From an uncultured Clostridia bacterium (GTDB taxonomy: Bacteria > Bacillota > Clostridia > Oscillospirales > CAG-272): a stretch of DNA of 35,214 bases. The notes under the pieces were generated by a model. The model was not told the DNA's origin and ran no database searches. It saw only the letters and a list, made by a program, of their open reading frames with translations. Below, one piece after another: positions 15,925-24,590 of this stretch; positions within the stretch are counted from its first letter, which is position 1; every line of letters starts with the position of its first letter. The stretch is from assembly GCA_944381075.1 (NCBI GenBank), contig CALWJT010000022.1, forward strand, positions 1-35,214. The letters run 5' to 3'. The translations under genes were made by a program, and so were the position numbers.

Positions 15925-15980
15925 TGCAAAAACCTCCGGAAAATCAAAAGAAAATAAAAGGGGAGAAAAGCTTCTGGCTG

Positions 15981-16670
15981 CTATGTTCGTTCTTGCTGGG
16001 CTTTTTGATTGTAGGGACAGGCGCGCATGCAGAGTCCGCAAACGGCGCCTCTGCCGATGTCCCGATAGGTTTTCATATGCTCGGAGCATAGACGTGCGTT
16101 GAGAATGGTGTCTCTGGGCGCACCGTATACATAGTGCGCTCCGGTGATAGCGCCGGCCGGACAGGCGCTTTTGCAGCGCTCGCAGTCGCCGCAGCCATCG
16201 GAGAGGAGCGGCCTTTGCGGTTCGAGCGGCATATCCGTAAGGACGGTGGCGAGCCGGACCTTCGAGCCGTATTCCCTTGTGATCAGAAGTCCGTTTTTGC
16301 CGATAAAGCCAAGTCCGGCGAGGACCGCCGCCGTCTTATGCGGGAAAATGCCGCGGTACGCTTCTTTGTCGGTGTTGGTGCTTTGGGACGCGGCGACAGG
16401 AAGCGCGTCATAGCCGTGCGCCTCGATGAAATCGACGGCGCACAGCGCGAGAAGATCGAGCTTTGTGTTGGTGATCCGATAGTGTTGAAAATAGGGAAGG
16501 GTCGGCTTGCCGTCGATGGTCTCCACCACAGCGTCGGAAAGCTTCCGTACAATGGTGACGGCGAAGGGAAATTTGCCGAGCTCCGCCGGCGCCTTGTCGC
16601 CGAGAGCCGAGAATCCGACGAGCGCGGCCCCATTTTGCTTCAGATGGATTTCGAGTTCCGTTTCCAGCAT
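15981..16670 (-). CDS. QueG-like double-[4Fe-4S] protein (epoxyqueuosine reductase-like)
   Basis: This 229-residue protein resembles the C-terminal two thirds of epoxyqueuosine reductase. Two ferredoxin-type clusters are visible: GCGDCERCKSACPAGA and CGLCMRACPYN, plus a Cys in ARLCSEH. Before them the conserved segment AVLAGLGFIGKNGLLITREY occurs, as in the DUF1730/QueG family. It is clearly shorter than true QueG (over 300 residues), so a different reductive reaction is possible; I therefore leave the symbol blank. The start at 16670 has GGAGG six bases upstream. It is the first gene of a likely operon with the ABC exporter, with a promoter at 16713-16741. Confidence 0.8.
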   Translation of the reverse strand: MLETELEIHLKQNGAALVGFSALGDKAPAELGKFPFAVTIVRKLSDAVVETIDGKPTLPYFQHYRITNTKLDLLALCAVDFIEAHGYDALPVAASQSTNTDKEAYRGIFPHKTAAVLAGLGFIGKNGLLITREYGSKVRLATVLTDMPLEPQRPLLSDGCGDCERCKSACPAGAITGAHYVYGAPRDTILNARLCSEHMKTYRDIGRGAVCGLCMRACPYNQKAQQERT

Positions 16671-16712
16671 GTAATTCCTCCGATATGATGGCCTGCAAAG
16701 AATATCCAAGCT

Positions 16713-16741
16713 ATTTTATCACAAAATGACGCACTTGGCAA
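16713..16741 (-). promoter_or_regulatory. Promoter of the QueG-like/ABC exporter operon
   Basis: On the minus strand, TTGCCA (16741-16736) and TAAAAT (16718-16713) are spaced by 17 bases, about 43 bases before the start codon. Confidence 0.72.
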
Positions 16742-16759
16742 TATTATAAAAGGAAAACT

Positions 16760-16789
16760 GAATATTTTCATGCCCGCGCGGCATATATT
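16760..16789 (+). promoter_or_regulatory. Possible sigma-E-like sporulation promoter of the ylmC/ymxH-type gene
   Basis: GAATATT (16760-16766) and CATATATT (16782-16789) with a 15-base spacer resemble the sigma-E pattern (ATATT then CATACA-T). Genes of this family in Bacillus are sporulation-controlled. The match is imperfect and there is no sigma-A alternative that I prefer. Confidence 0.4.
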
Positions 16790-16840
16790 GTTATAAATAA
16801 AGCAGCGGAAATGCGTGAACCTGCTTGAAAGGAGGCCATC

Positions 16841-17125
16841 ATGAACAAATGCAGCATCAATGATTTAAAGGATAAAGAAGTGATCAACATCTGCGACGGA
16901 AAGCGGCTGGGATACATCAACGACGTGGAGATCGATCTTTGCGCCGGCTGCGTGCTTGCCATCGTCGTTTTGTTCGACTGCCGGATTTTCGGCTTCGGAA
17001 AATGCGAGGAGCTGGTCATTCCCTGGGACAGGATCGGCTGCTTCGGGAAGGACGCGGTGCTGGTCAACGTCGATGTCGCCGTATATGAAAAGCTCGGATG
17101 TGAAAAAAAGCCGGGGAAAAAATGA
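16841..17125 (+). CDS. YlmC/YmxH family sporulation protein (PRC-barrel)
   Basis: This 94-residue protein has the single PRC-barrel-like domain of the YlmC/YmxH family: SINDLKDKEVINICDGKRLG, then a second strand set with IDLCAGCVLAIVVL, and EELVIPWDRIGCFGKDAVLV. The length and the IPWxxIxxxGxDxIL signature match. Members are found across spore-forming Firmicutes and are linked to sporulation; the molecular function is unknown. GGAGG lies five bases upstream of the ATG. It is followed by a weak terminator that overlaps the rpsB promoter. Its many cysteines (six) are unusual for so short a cytoplasmic protein. Confidence 0.88.
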   Translation: MNKCSINDLKDKEVINICDGKRLGYINDVEIDLCAGCVLAIVVLFDCRIFGFGKCEELVIPWDRIGCFGKDAVLVNVDVAVYEKLGCEKKPGKK

Positions 17126-17162
17126 AAAAATTCTGAAAATCTCTTGCTTTATCAGAATTTTT
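17126..17162 (+). terminator. AT-rich terminator of the ylmC-type gene, overlapping the rpsB promoter
   Basis: AAAAATTCTGA (17126-17136) and TCAGAATTTTT (17152-17162) form a perfect 11-bp stem that begins right at the stop codon and ends in T residues. The right arm lies inside the spacer of the rpsB promoter. Confidence 0.55.
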
Positions 17163-17172
17163 ATGATAAAAT
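17144..17172 (+). promoter_or_regulatory. Promoter of rpsB-tsf
   Basis: TTGCTT (17144-17149) and TAAAAT (17167-17172) have a 17-base spacer. The leader to the start codon is about 120 bases, contains GCGCGGCGTGCG-type inverted segments near 17212-17231, and may carry S2 autoregulation; I cannot identify a defined motif. Confidence 0.65.
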
Positions 17173-17300
17173 AAAATAGATTTTCGGGTTTCCGAAAACA
17201 AAATTAAAAATCCGCACACAGCGCGGCGTGCGTTTGGTGCCTTCGGGTCTTGCATGAAATCTGCCGTTCTGTGGAGGAAAAACCAAAAAGGAGAAAAAAT

Positions 17301-18074
17301 ATGTCAGTTGTTACCATTAAGCAGCTTTTGGAAGCTGGCGTCCATTTCGGACATCACACGAGAAGATGGAACCCTAAGATGGCGGAATACATCTTCACAC
17401 AGAGAAACGATATTTATATCATCGACCTTCAGAAAACGGTCGGAAAGATCGACGAGGCCTACAATTTTGTGAGAGAGCTCTCTTCTGAGGGCGGCAATCT
17501 CCTCTTTGTCGGCACCAAGAAACAGGCGGCAGACGCCGTCAAGGAAGAGTCAGAGCGCTGCGGCATGTATTATGTGAACGTCCGCTGGCTCGGCGGCATG
17601 CTCACGAACTATAAGACCATTAAGAGAAGCATCGGCCGTCTTGCATCCCTTGAGAAAATGAAGGAAGAGGGGACCTTTGATCTTCTTCCCAAAAAGGAAG
17701 TGGCGAAGCTTACCAAGGAGATGGAGGATCTGGAGAGAAATCTCGGCGGTATTAAAAATATGCCCGGACTTCCGGACGCTGTCTTCATTGTCGATCCGAG
17801 AAAGGAACACAACGCCGTTCTGGAGGCAAAGAAGCTCGATATCCCTGTCATTGCGATCGTGGATACCAACTGCGATCCGGACGATGCCGACTATATCATC
17901 CCCGGCAACGATGATGCGATCCGTGCGATCAAGCTGATCTCCAGCGTGCTGGCAGACGCCGTGATCGAGGGCAAGCAGGGCGAGCAGTTGACCGAGGCGC
18001 CTGCGGCGGACGCAGCGCCGTCCGAAGATCCCGCTGCGGCAGAAGAGGGAGCGGCGGAAGGCAGCGAAGGCTGA
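17301..18074 (+). CDS. rpsB: 30S ribosomal protein S2
   Basis: The 257-residue product matches S2 throughout: [24 protein letters not shown] at the N-terminus, [70 protein letters not shown] and [15 protein letters not shown]2 is a late-assembling small-subunit protein at the body-head junction. The ATG at 17301 has AAGGAG seven bases upstream; an upstream in-frame ATG at 17250 lies in the leader. The last 25 residues form an Ala/Glu-rich acidic tail that is poorly conserved in the family. It is followed by tsf after 56 bases, the usual bacterial pairing. Confidence 0.98.
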   Translation: MSVVTIKQLLEAGVHFGHHTRRWNPKMAEYIFTQRNDIYIIDLQKTVGKIDEAYNFVRELSSEGGNLLFVGTKKQAADAVKEESERCGMYYVNVRWLGGMLTNYKTIKRSIGRLASLEKMKEEGTFDLLPKKEVAKLTKEMEDLERNLGGIKNMPGLPDAVFIVDPRKEHNAVLEAKKLDIPVIAIVDTNCDPDDADYIIPGNDDAIRAIKLISSVLADAVIEGKQGEQLTEAPAADAAPSEDPAAAEEGAAEGSEG

Positions 18075-18130
18075 CCGCTTTTGTAATTTGGGAAAATGAG
18101 GAATAGAAAATCATAGAGGAGGACAGGAAA

Positions 18131-19057
18131 ATGGCGAATATTTCCGCACAAATGGTCGGTGATCTTAAGAAAAAGACGGGCGCGGGACTGATGGACTGCA
18201 AGCGCGCTCTGGTCGAGACGAACGGAGACGTCGACGCCGCCATTAAAATACTCAGAGAAAAAGGCCTCGCGGCGGCTGCCAAAAAGGCAGACCGGATCGC
18301 AGCGGATGGCTTGGTTTCCATTCTGAAGCAGGGACACACGGTCGCAATGGTGGAGGTGAATACCGAAACGGACTTTGTCGCCAAGAACGCGACGTTTGTC
18401 GAGTTTGTAAACGGGATTCTAAGAACGGTTGTCGCCTGCAAGCCTGCAACGCTGGAAGCTCTCAGCGCCTGCAAATTTGACGGTACGGAGTACACCGTTG
18501 ACGAGACGGTGAAGGACAAGATCTATACCATCGGTGAAAAAATCTCCATTCGCCGCTTCGTCGTCGTCGAGGGGATCACCAGCACTTATGTCCACGGCAA
18601 CGGCGCTATCGGCGTTATTGTAAAATTTGAGGTGGATCCTGCTCTTGAGAGCAATGAAAAATTCATCGAGTTCGCAAAGAATATCGCGCTTCAGGCGGGC
18701 GCTTATGCTACGCCGTATCTGGACCGCGAATCCGTTCCGGCGAATGTACTGGCGGAGGAAAAAGAGGTCGTTCTCGCGCAGATCAAAAACGATCCGAAAA
18801 ACGCGACGAAGCCGGAAGCGATTCTTGACAAAATGGCGGCCGGCAAGCTTGGCAAATTCTATGAGGAAAATTGTCTCTTGGAAAAGGAATATGTCAAGGA
18901 TGACAACATGAAAGTAAACCAGTATATTGCTTCGGTCGAAAAAGAGCTCGGCACAAAGATCAAGGTGGTTTCGTTTGAACGCTTTGAGAAGGGCGAGGGC
19001 ATTCAGAAAAGAGAAGACAATCTCGGCGACGAGGTTGCCAAGATGCTCGGCAAATAA
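18131..19057 (+). CDS. tsf: Translation elongation factor Ts
   Basis: The 308-residue protein promotes GDP release from EF-Tu. The N-terminal UBA-like domain is clear (VGDLKKKTGAGLMDCKRAL, DVDAAIKILREKGLA), followed by the signature EVNTETDFVAKN that inserts beside the EF-Tu nucleotide site, then the two core subdomains including AKNIALQAGAYATPYLDRE and the coiled-coil/C-terminal part ending in LGDEVAKMLGK. AGAGGAGG lies 8 bases upstream of the ATG. It is the second gene of the rpsB-tsf operon and ends 15 bases before a strong terminator. Confidence 0.98.
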   Translation: MANISAQMVGDLKKKTGAGLMDCKRALVETNGDVDAAIKILREKGLAAAAKKADRIAADGLVSILKQGHTVAMVEVNTETDFVAKNATFVEFVNGILRTVVACKPATLEALSACKFDGTEYTVDETVKDKIYTIGEKISIRRFVVVEGITSTYVHGNGAIGVIVKFEVDPALESNEKFIEFAKNIALQAGAYATPYLDRESVPANVLAEEKEVVLAQIKNDPKNATKPEAILDKMAAGKLGKFYEENCLLEKEYVKDDNMKVNQYIASVEKELGTKIKVVSFERFEKGEGIQKREDNLGDEVAKMLGK

Positions 19058-19072
19058 GGCTATGGATACAAT

Positions 19073-19106
19073 AAAAAGGCCGCACGGGATCCCGTGCGGC
19101 CTTTTT
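19073..19106. terminator. Bidirectional terminator between tsf and the P-loop kinase gene
   Basis: A perfect inverted repeat GGCCGCACGGGATCCCGTGCGGCC is flanked by five A on the left and five T on the right (19073-19106). It can act on both the rpsB-tsf transcript (+) and the convergent kinase gene (-). Confidence 0.93.
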
Positions 19107-19134
19107 GACGGACGCTCTCATCTTTTGGCTTTTC

Positions 19135-19620
19135 TCACAGCAGGCGCAGATAAGCGTCCGCTTCCTCTCGGTTCTTGAAAATGTGGATCTCGCGGCCGGC
19201 GCAGCGCTCCAGCAGTTCCATGACGCGGGGACGGCTGACGGCTTGGTAATTCTCGATAAACGCGAGAAATGCTACATCATCCTCTGTTTCTACCCATGGT
19301 ATGTCGGAGCGCGGCTTTCCTTTTCTTTCCCGAACGCCCTCAAGGCATTGCTCGACGGGAATATCCAAAAAGAAAACCGTATCACAGGCTTGCATCCGAA
19401 GCGCCATCGTCGAGTTGTAATTGCCGTCGAGAATCCACTGGTCCTGCTCCATGACCTTTTGCAGATTCCTCTGGAAAACCTCCTTTGGAACGGTTGTTTT
19501 GTCCGGATTCCAATACATCAGGTCCAGATGAAACAATGGTATTTTCGTGATATCATGCAAGCGCTTTGCAAAGGTGCTCTTGCCGCTGCCCGGACATCCG
19601 ATGATAATCGCCTTTTTCAT
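19135..19620 (-). CDS. P-loop nucleotide kinase-like protein (AAA/adenylate-kinase family, FlaR-like)
   Basis: This 161-residue protein starts with a Walker A, IIIGCPGSGKSTFAK, and then has LFHLDLMYWNPDKTTVPKE and WILDGNYNSTMALRMQACDTVFFLDIP. This pattern is typical of the small P-loop kinases annotated as topology modulation (FlaR-like) or adenylate-kinase-like proteins. The probable activity is phosphoryl transfer to a small substrate, not identifiable from sequence. The start at 19620 has AGGAG five bases upstream. It converges with tsf on a shared terminator. A DUF4349 lipoprotein gene lies upstream, separated by its own terminator, so the two are not one operon. Confidence 0.8.
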   Translation of the reverse strand: MKKAIIIGCPGSGKSTFAKRLHDITKIPLFHLDLMYWNPDKTTVPKEVFQRNLQKVMEQDQWILDGNYNSTMALRMQACDTVFFLDIPVEQCLEGVRERKGKPRSDIPWVETEDDVAFLAFIENYQAVSRPRVMELLERCAGREIHIFKNREEADAYLRLL

Positions 19621-19658
19621 CCATACTCCTTTCCTCTTTCTGCCTATCCTCTTCGCTG

Positions 19659-19684
19659 AAAAAGCCGCCGTTTCGGCGGCTTTT
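19659..19684 (-). terminator. Terminator of the DUF4349 lipoprotein gene
   Basis: GCCGCCG (19664-19670) and CGGCGGC (19674-19680), extended by A/T pairs, form a hairpin with T residues on the minus-strand side. It lies about 25 bases past the stop codon. Confidence 0.85.
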
Positions 19685-19708
19685 ATCATAGGGAAAGCAT
19701 TTTTCCTT

Positions 19709-20614
19709 TTATTTCTTTTCTTCCGTATCGGAAGGAGCGGAGTCCTTGTCTGACGGATTCTGATTCCTCCTGCGGTTTTTCTTTTTGCGTTCGACGGAGA
19801 TTATGACAATGGCAATAACGGCTCCGAGAAGCAGGAAGGGAAGTATCCAGAGAAGTCCGATGAAAATTTCACTCATGACGGCCGTAAATGTGCTTATGGC
19901 GCCGGCAAAAGCGTTGCTGACGCGCTGCCAATAGCTTTCCTCGGAAACGGATTGGAGCTCCTTTACCTCGGAGAGTGTGAGGTATACATAGGAATAATTG
20001 ACGGATTTGTCCATCAGCTGCAGCTTCGAATTAAGCGCGTTGATCTCCGTTCGGATCTGCGCAAGCTTATCCTCCAGCGTTATCAGATAGTCGAGCGAGG
20101 TCGTCTGCTCTACCATCTCGGTCAGCCGTTCTTCCTGGATTTTCAGGCTGTCAAGCTGCGCCTGATAATCGTAATACGAGTCGGTGATGTCCTCCGTCGT
20201 AAGAGAAGAACGCAGGATATTGCACTCCGCCTCTATGGCGTCGAGATATTCCTCCGTCTTGTCTGCCGGAATGCGCACGGTATAGGTCGCGTATTGAAGA
20301 GCCTCTGTGTCCTCCGTGATGCTTGTATTCTTTTCTGAGGATTCCGAAATATATCCGCCGAGTGCTTCTGCGGCGGAGGCAATGAGCTCGGAGGCTTTGT
20401 CGAATGCCAGTGTCTCCAGCTCCAGCCGGTAGGTCTTGACGATCTTGAGTCCATCGTCGTCTGACAAAACGGTCTCGTTAGATATACTGGACTGGGAACC
20501 TTCGGAGGGCTTTGACGGATCGCCTGTAAAATTTTCCGAACTATCACTGCCGCAGGAACAAAAAACAGCCAGCACCATAACGGCTGTTAGGATGAGGGCG
20601 ATGATTTTTTTCAT
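19709..20614 (-). CDS. DUF4349 domain-containing lipoprotein
   Basis: This 301-residue protein has a lipoprotein signal (MKKIIALILTAVMVLAVFCSC, Cys at about 21), a low-complexity Ser-rich linker, then the DUF4349 region: IVKTYRLELETLAFDKASEL, a middle VRIPADKTEEYLDAIE strand, and a coiled-coil (about residues 145-190: DYQAQLDSLKIQEERLTEM and LEDKLAQIRTEINALNSKL). A C-terminal membrane helix (about 250-275, GLLWILPFLLLGAVIAIVII) and a basic/acidic cytoplasmic tail follow. So both ends are membrane-attached and the coiled coil is extracellular. Function is unknown; members are common in Firmicutes. GGAGG six bases upstream supports the start. Confidence 0.9.
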   Translation of the reverse strand: MKKIIALILTAVMVLAVFCSCGSDSSENFTGDPSKPSEGSQSSISNETVLSDDDGLKIVKTYRLELETLAFDKASELIASAAEALGGYISESSEKNTSITEDTEALQYATYTVRIPADKTEEYLDAIEAECNILRSSLTTEDITDSYYDYQAQLDSLKIQEERLTEMVEQTTSLDYLITLEDKLAQIRTEINALNSKLQLMDKSVNYSYVYLTLSEVKELQSVSEESYWQRVSNAFAGAISTFTAVMSEIFIGLLWILPFLLLGAVIAIVIISVERKKKNRRRNQNPSDKDSAPSDTEEKK

Positions 20615-20654
20615 ACATTACCTCCTTTTGCTATCATCCTATATATTTGTCTAT

Positions 20655-20683
20655 ATTATACACGGCCAGACCGGAAATAGCAA
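20655..20683 (-). promoter_or_regulatory. Promoter of the DUF4349 gene
   Basis: On the minus strand, TTGCTA (20683-20678) and TATAAT (20660-20655) are spaced by 17 bases, about 40 bases before the start codon. Confidence 0.78.
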
Positions 20684-20770
20684 GAGAAAGGGATATTTTT
20701 AACAATTTAGTTGCAATTTCTTGCCGCTTGGAAGCGGAAAGGTCCATTTTGTGAGGGATCTCATTTCTGA

Positions 20771-20875
20771 AAAAACGCTCCCGACAAGAGCGCCGTCTAA
20801 GAAGACGGGCAGAGATGGACATGAGCCGTCGCTGAAATCCGTTTCTTAGTCTGGCACCCGTTTGCGGGAGCGTTT
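20771..20875 (-). terminator. Structured valS 3' region ending in a terminator-like stem
   Basis: On the minus strand an 11-bp stem (AAACGCTCCCG at its left end 20875-20865, CGGGAGCGTTT at 20783-20773) closes an 81-base interior and is followed by six T residues. The interior can fold two ways: CCGTCT with AGACGG (20793-20798/20803-20808), or CTAAGAA with TTCTTAG (20797-20803/20843-20849); these share bases. It is the end of the DGK-valS transcript. The large loop is unusual for a plain terminator. Confidence 0.6.
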
Positions 20876-20881
20876 GATTTG

Positions 20882-23518
20882 TCATTTGCGGTAGCTTGCG
20901 ATGGAAGCTTCGACGGAGGCGAGCTTTTCTGCATATGCTGCCTTTTTGGCCTTTTCTCCGTCTACCACGGCGGCGGGAGCCTTTGCGACAAAGCTTTCGT
21001 TTGCAAGCTTTGAGGAAATCCGCTCGATTTCGCAGAGAAGCTTTTGCTTTTCCGCTTCCAGTCGGGCGACCTCTTTTTCGACGTCGACCATCTCCGCAAG
21101 CGGAATGAAGAGGGTCGCCTTGTCGGAGACGATCTGCACGCAGCCTTCTCCGTCAAAGGCGTCCGGATATTCTACGGACGCGGCGCCGGCGAGCTTTTCA
21201 AAGAAAGAGGAGACCGCGGGCGAGAACGTCTCATGATCTTGGGATACAACATACAGCTTCGCCTTTTTGGACGGCGGAACGTTCATCTCCGCACGCCGGT
21301 TGCGGATCTGACGGATCGCTGAGATCAGAAGCTCCATGGAAGCCTCTTCCTTGTCAAAGCGCAGCTCCTCCCTGTACTTCGGATAGGGAGCGATGACGAT
21401 GCTCTCTCCGTCGTGCGGCAGGGACTGCCAGATGGTTTCGGTGATGAATGGCATAAAGGGATGGAGCAGCTCCATCGCGCCGCGCAGGACATAAGCAAGC
21501 ACACGGCAGGCGTTCTCATAGTCCCGACCTTCTTTGATGAAAAGGCGCGGCTTGACAAGCTCGATATACCAGTCGCACAGCACGCTCCACAGGAAATCGT
21601 AAAGCTTGGCAAGCGCCACACCGAGTTCGTATTTGTCGAGGTTTTCCGAAACCTCGGCGCAAAGGCCGTTGAATCGGGAGAGGATCCACCGGTCCTCCAG
21701 CCGAAGCTCGCTTGCTTCGGGCAGGGAGGTGTCTTCCATTGCTTCCGGAAGGTTCATGAGAGCAAAGCGCGAGGCGTTCCATATCTTATTGGTGAAGTTT
21801 CGGGCCGCCTCTACCTTTTCCGGAGAGAAGCGCATATCATTGCCGGGCGAATTCCCGGTGAGCAGGGCGAAACGCAGCGCGTCCGCACCGCAGGAATCGA
21901 TGATTTCCATCGGGTCGATGCCGTTGCCGAGCGACTTGGACATCTTCCGTCCTTCGGCGTCGCGGACAAGTCCATGGATGAATACGTTGGAAAAGGGCTT
22001 TTCCTTCATCTCCTCCATGCCCATGGCGATCATGCGAGCGACCCAGAAGGGAATGATGTCATATCCGGTAACGAGCGTCGAGGTCGGATAAAAGGTATCG
22101 AGGTCCTCTGTCTTTTTGGGCCAGCCGAGCGTGGAGAAGGGCCAAAGTCCGGAGGAAAACCACGTGTCGAGCACATCCTCGTCCTGATGGATATGGCGGC
22201 CGCCGCATTTGGGGCATTCCGTGATCTCCGTTTCGGAAACGGAGATTTCTCCGCAGTCGTCACAATAGAAGGCGGGGATCCGATGTCCCCACCAGAGCTG
22301 ACGGGAAATGCACCAGTCTCGGATGTTGTACATCCAGTTGAGATAGATTTTGGAGAAGCGATCGGGGATGAAGCGGATCTCGCCGTCCTCCACGACGCGG
22401 ATGGCTTCCTTTGCGAGCGGTTCCATTTTCACGTACCATTGCAGGGAAGCGAGCGGTTCGAGCGCGGTCCCGCATCGGTAGCAGTGACCGACATTGTGCT
22501 TGCAGGATTCCACCTTCACAAGATAGCCGCCGGCCTCAAGATCGGCGACGATCGCACGTCTTGCCTCATAGCGGTCCATCCCATCGTACGGGTAGCCGCC
22601 GATGATCTTCGCGTGCTCGTCGATGACGGATATCATGGGAAGCTTATGCCGCTTTCCGACCTCGAAGTCGTTCGGATCATGGCAGGGCGTGATTTTCACG
22701 CAGCCGGTCCCGAAATCGCGTTCGACGTATTCGTCGGCGATGACAGGAATCTCGCGTCCCACAAGCGGCAGGATCAGCGTCTTGCCGATAAGATGCGCAT
22801 ATCGCTCATCCTCCGGATGGACGGCGACCGCCGTGTCGCCGAGCATCGTTTCGGGACGGGTCGTCGCAACGATGACCGCCTCGCCGCTGTCCTTCACCGG
22901 ATAGCGGATATACCAGAACGAGCCGTCCTTTTCCTTGTATTCCACCTCTGCGTCGGAAAGCGCCGTCGCGCATTTCGGGCAGAAGTTGCTGATGCGGTAT
23001 CCGCGGTAGATCAGCCCCTTCTGATAGAGGTCGACGAACGTTTTGCGAACGGCCGCCGAGAGGGTATCGTCCATGGTGAAGCGTTCGCGCGTCCAGTCGC
23101 AGGAGGAGCCGAGCGCCTTGAGCTGCTCGATGATGCGCGAGCCGTATTTTCGCTTCCATTCCCAGACGAGCTCGGTAAAAGCCTCGCGTCCGAGATCGTG
23201 CCGCGTGAGTCCTTTTTCACGCCGGAGCGTTTCCTCTACCTTGATCTGCGTCGCGATACCGGCGTGGTCGGTCCCCGGCACCCACAGCGTGCAGTAGCCG
23301 GACATCCGTTTATAGCGGATGATGGTATCCTGAAGGGTTTCGTCCAGCGCATGTCCCATGTGCAGCTGGCCCGTGACATTCGGGGGCGGGATCACGATGG
23401 TGAACGGCTTTTTCTTTTGATCGATTTTAGGGGTGAAATAGCCGGCGTCGCACCATTTCTGATAGAGCGGCTTTTCGATCTCGCCCGGATTGTAGGTTTT
23501 CGGAAGTTCTTTTTTCAT
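20882..23518 (-). CDS. valS: Valine--tRNA ligase
   Basis: The 878-residue protein is a class I aminoacyl-tRNA synthetase for valine. The HIGH-type motif is [17 protein letters not shown] (residues 45-60) and the KMSKS loop is [14 protein letters not shown] (near 525). The editing domain shows [21 protein letters not shown], and zinc-binding-like Cys pairs occur ([27 protein letters not shown]). The C-terminal coiled-coil arm ([20 protein letters not shown]) is present. The ATG follows the diacylglycerol kinase stop by three bases, with AAAGGAG inside the end of that gene, so translation is probably coupled. No T-box leader is found; the operon promoter lies in front of the kinase gene. Confidence 0.98.
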   Translation of the reverse strand: MKKELPKTYNPGEIEKPLYQKWCDAGYFTPKIDQKKKPFTIVIPPPNVTGQLHMGHALDETLQDTIIRYKRMSGYCTLWVPGTDHAGIATQIKVEETLRREKGLTRHDLGREAFTELVWEWKRKYGSRIIEQLKALGSSCDWTRERFTMDDTLSAAVRKTFVDLYQKGLIYRGYRISNFCPKCATALSDAEVEYKEKDGSFWYIRYPVKDSGEAVIVATTRPETMLGDTAVAVHPEDERYAHLIGKTLILPLVGREIPVIADEYVERDFGTGCVKITPCHDPNDFEVGKRHKLPMISVIDEHAKIIGGYPYDGMDRYEARRAIVADLEAGGYLVKVESCKHNVGHCYRCGTALEPLASLQWYVKMEPLAKEAIRVVEDGEIRFIPDRFSKIYLNWMYNIRDWCISRQLWWGHRIPAFYCDDCGEISVSETEITECPKCGGRHIHQDEDVLDTWFSSGLWPFSTLGWPKKTEDLDTFYPTSTLVTGYDIIPFWVARMIAMGMEEMKEKPFSNVFIHGLVRDAEGRKMSKSLGNGIDPMEIIDSCGADALRFALLTGNSPGNDMRFSPEKVEAARNFTNKIWNASRFALMNLPEAMEDTSLPEASELRLEDRWILSRFNGLCAEVSENLDKYELGVALAKLYDFLWSVLCDWYIELVKPRLFIKEGRDYENACRVLAYVLRGAMELLHPFMPFITETIWQSLPHDGESIVIAPYPKYREELRFDKEEASMELLISAIRQIRNRRAEMNVPPSKKAKLYVVSQDHETFSPAVSSFFEKLAGAASVEYPDAFDGEGCVQIVSDKATLFIPLAEMVDVEKEVARLEAEKQKLLCEIERISSKLANESFVAKAPAAVVDGEKAKKAAYAEKLASVEASIASYRK

Positions 23519-23521
23519 CGT

Positions 23522-24523
23522 TTAGGTCTCCTTTGTCGTATGGATGGGTGAGGCGGAGGAAAATATCGGTCCATTCGATTGCTCCTGCGCAAGGGACAGG
23601 CACAGACAGCCTTTGGGAATGGAAAATGAAATGGCTTTCGGCTGGACTTCGATTTGAACGGCTTTGTATGGCGAGATTTCGCCGTCTGCACAGACGCCGA
23701 GCGGACGATAGGATTCCAGCATAATTTTTCTGCACGTCTGGTAGCGGATGAAGGGGTACCGGCTTTTCCCGTCTGCGCCGATATGGCGGCCGGCTTTATA
23801 TTCCGATACGATCCTCGCAAACTGCGCTCTTGTCACTTTGTCGACAAGACAAAGATTCAGGTATCCGTCGTTGAGCAGCGCCGTCGGCGCGACCTTGAAG
23901 CCGTCCCCGTAATAGTTGGCGCCTGCGACCGCCATCAGGGTAAATTCCTTTTCGATGGTTTCCTTATCGTCGATGGTAACGCGGAAGTCCGTTCCGAACG
24001 ATTTCGTAAAAACGCTTGCGACACTGAATAGATATGCGAGCTTGGACGGCACGAGAGCGCTGCGCTTGATTTCCGAGACCTTCTGCACGACGTCGCAGTC
24101 GAAGCCGACGTTGAGGACGTTGATGCAGTACCTTCCGTTGTAGCGGATCAGGTCGAGGGCTTCCGGCTTGCCGAGCAGCTGCCTTTTGACGTCGGAAAAG
24201 AATTCCGGGGAAGAGAACGCTTTGATGAAGTCGTTTCCGGTACCGGTCGGTATGACGGCGACTTCGGCGTTCGGACAGCCGACCGCACCGTTGATGACCT
24301 CATAGAGCGTGCCGTCCCCGCCGCAGGCGTAGAAACGGATGGGGCCTCCCTTGCTTTTTTCACACGCTTCGCGCACATACCGAATGCCGTCTCCGACCGT
24401 GACGGTATGGTAAATTTCAAAATCGACGCCCAGCTCCTCGCAGGCGTAGGTGACGGCGCCAAGTACGGCGGGCAGCTTTTTTCCCTTGCCGGCCGCGGGA
24501 TTTACTACGAATACATGCTTCAT
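23522..24523 (-). CDS. Diacylglycerol kinase family lipid kinase (DagK/YegS/BmrU type)
   Basis: The 333-residue protein has the DAGK catalytic signature: VNPAAGKGKKL at the N-terminus, FYACGGDGTLYEVINGAVG (GGDGT nucleotide-binding loop, near residue 90), and VAVIPTGTGNDFIKAF. A later VAGANYYGDGFKVAPTALLNDG segment matches the C-terminal beta domain. It phosphorylates diacylglycerol or a related lipid, recycling it into phospholipid synthesis. GAGG about ten bases upstream of the ATG supports the start. It is the first gene of the kinase-valS operon. Confidence 0.93.
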   Translation of the reverse strand: MKHVFVVNPAAGKGKKLPAVLGAVTYACEELGVDFEIYHTVTVGDGIRYVREACEKSKGGPIRFYACGGDGTLYEVINGAVGCPNAEVAVIPTGTGNDFIKAFSSPEFFSDVKRQLLGKPEALDLIRYNGRYCINVLNVGFDCDVVQKVSEIKRSALVPSKLAYLFSVASVFTKSFGTDFRVTIDDKETIEKEFTLMAVAGANYYGDGFKVAPTALLNDGYLNLCLVDKVTRAQFARIVSEYKAGRHIGADGKSRYPFIRYQTCRKIMLESYRPLGVCADGEISPYKAVQIEVQPKAISFSIPKGCLCLSLAQEQSNGPIFSSASPIHTTKET

Positions 24524-24561
24524 TGCAGGAAATCCTCTTGATTTCTATATAATTAAAATCT

Positions 24562-24590
24562 ATTATATCTTAATTTCTGTTCTCTGTCAA
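24562..24590 (-). promoter_or_regulatory. Consensus promoter of the DGK-valS operon
   Basis: On the minus strand a perfect TTGACA (24590-24585) and a perfect TATAAT (24567-24562) are 17 bases apart. The predicted transcript begins near 24555, so the structured region further upstream (24.6-25.17 kb) is not part of this leader. Confidence 0.9.

Noticed and set aside
15925-16089. N-terminal extension of ABC exporter subunit 1
   Set aside because: It overlaps the QueG-like gene and has no family similarity; the TTG at 15924 with GGAGG is the better start.
21413-23551. 712-codon plus-strand frame opposite valS
   Set aside because: Shadow of a GC-biased codon pattern in valS; no recognisable domain and no initiation signals.
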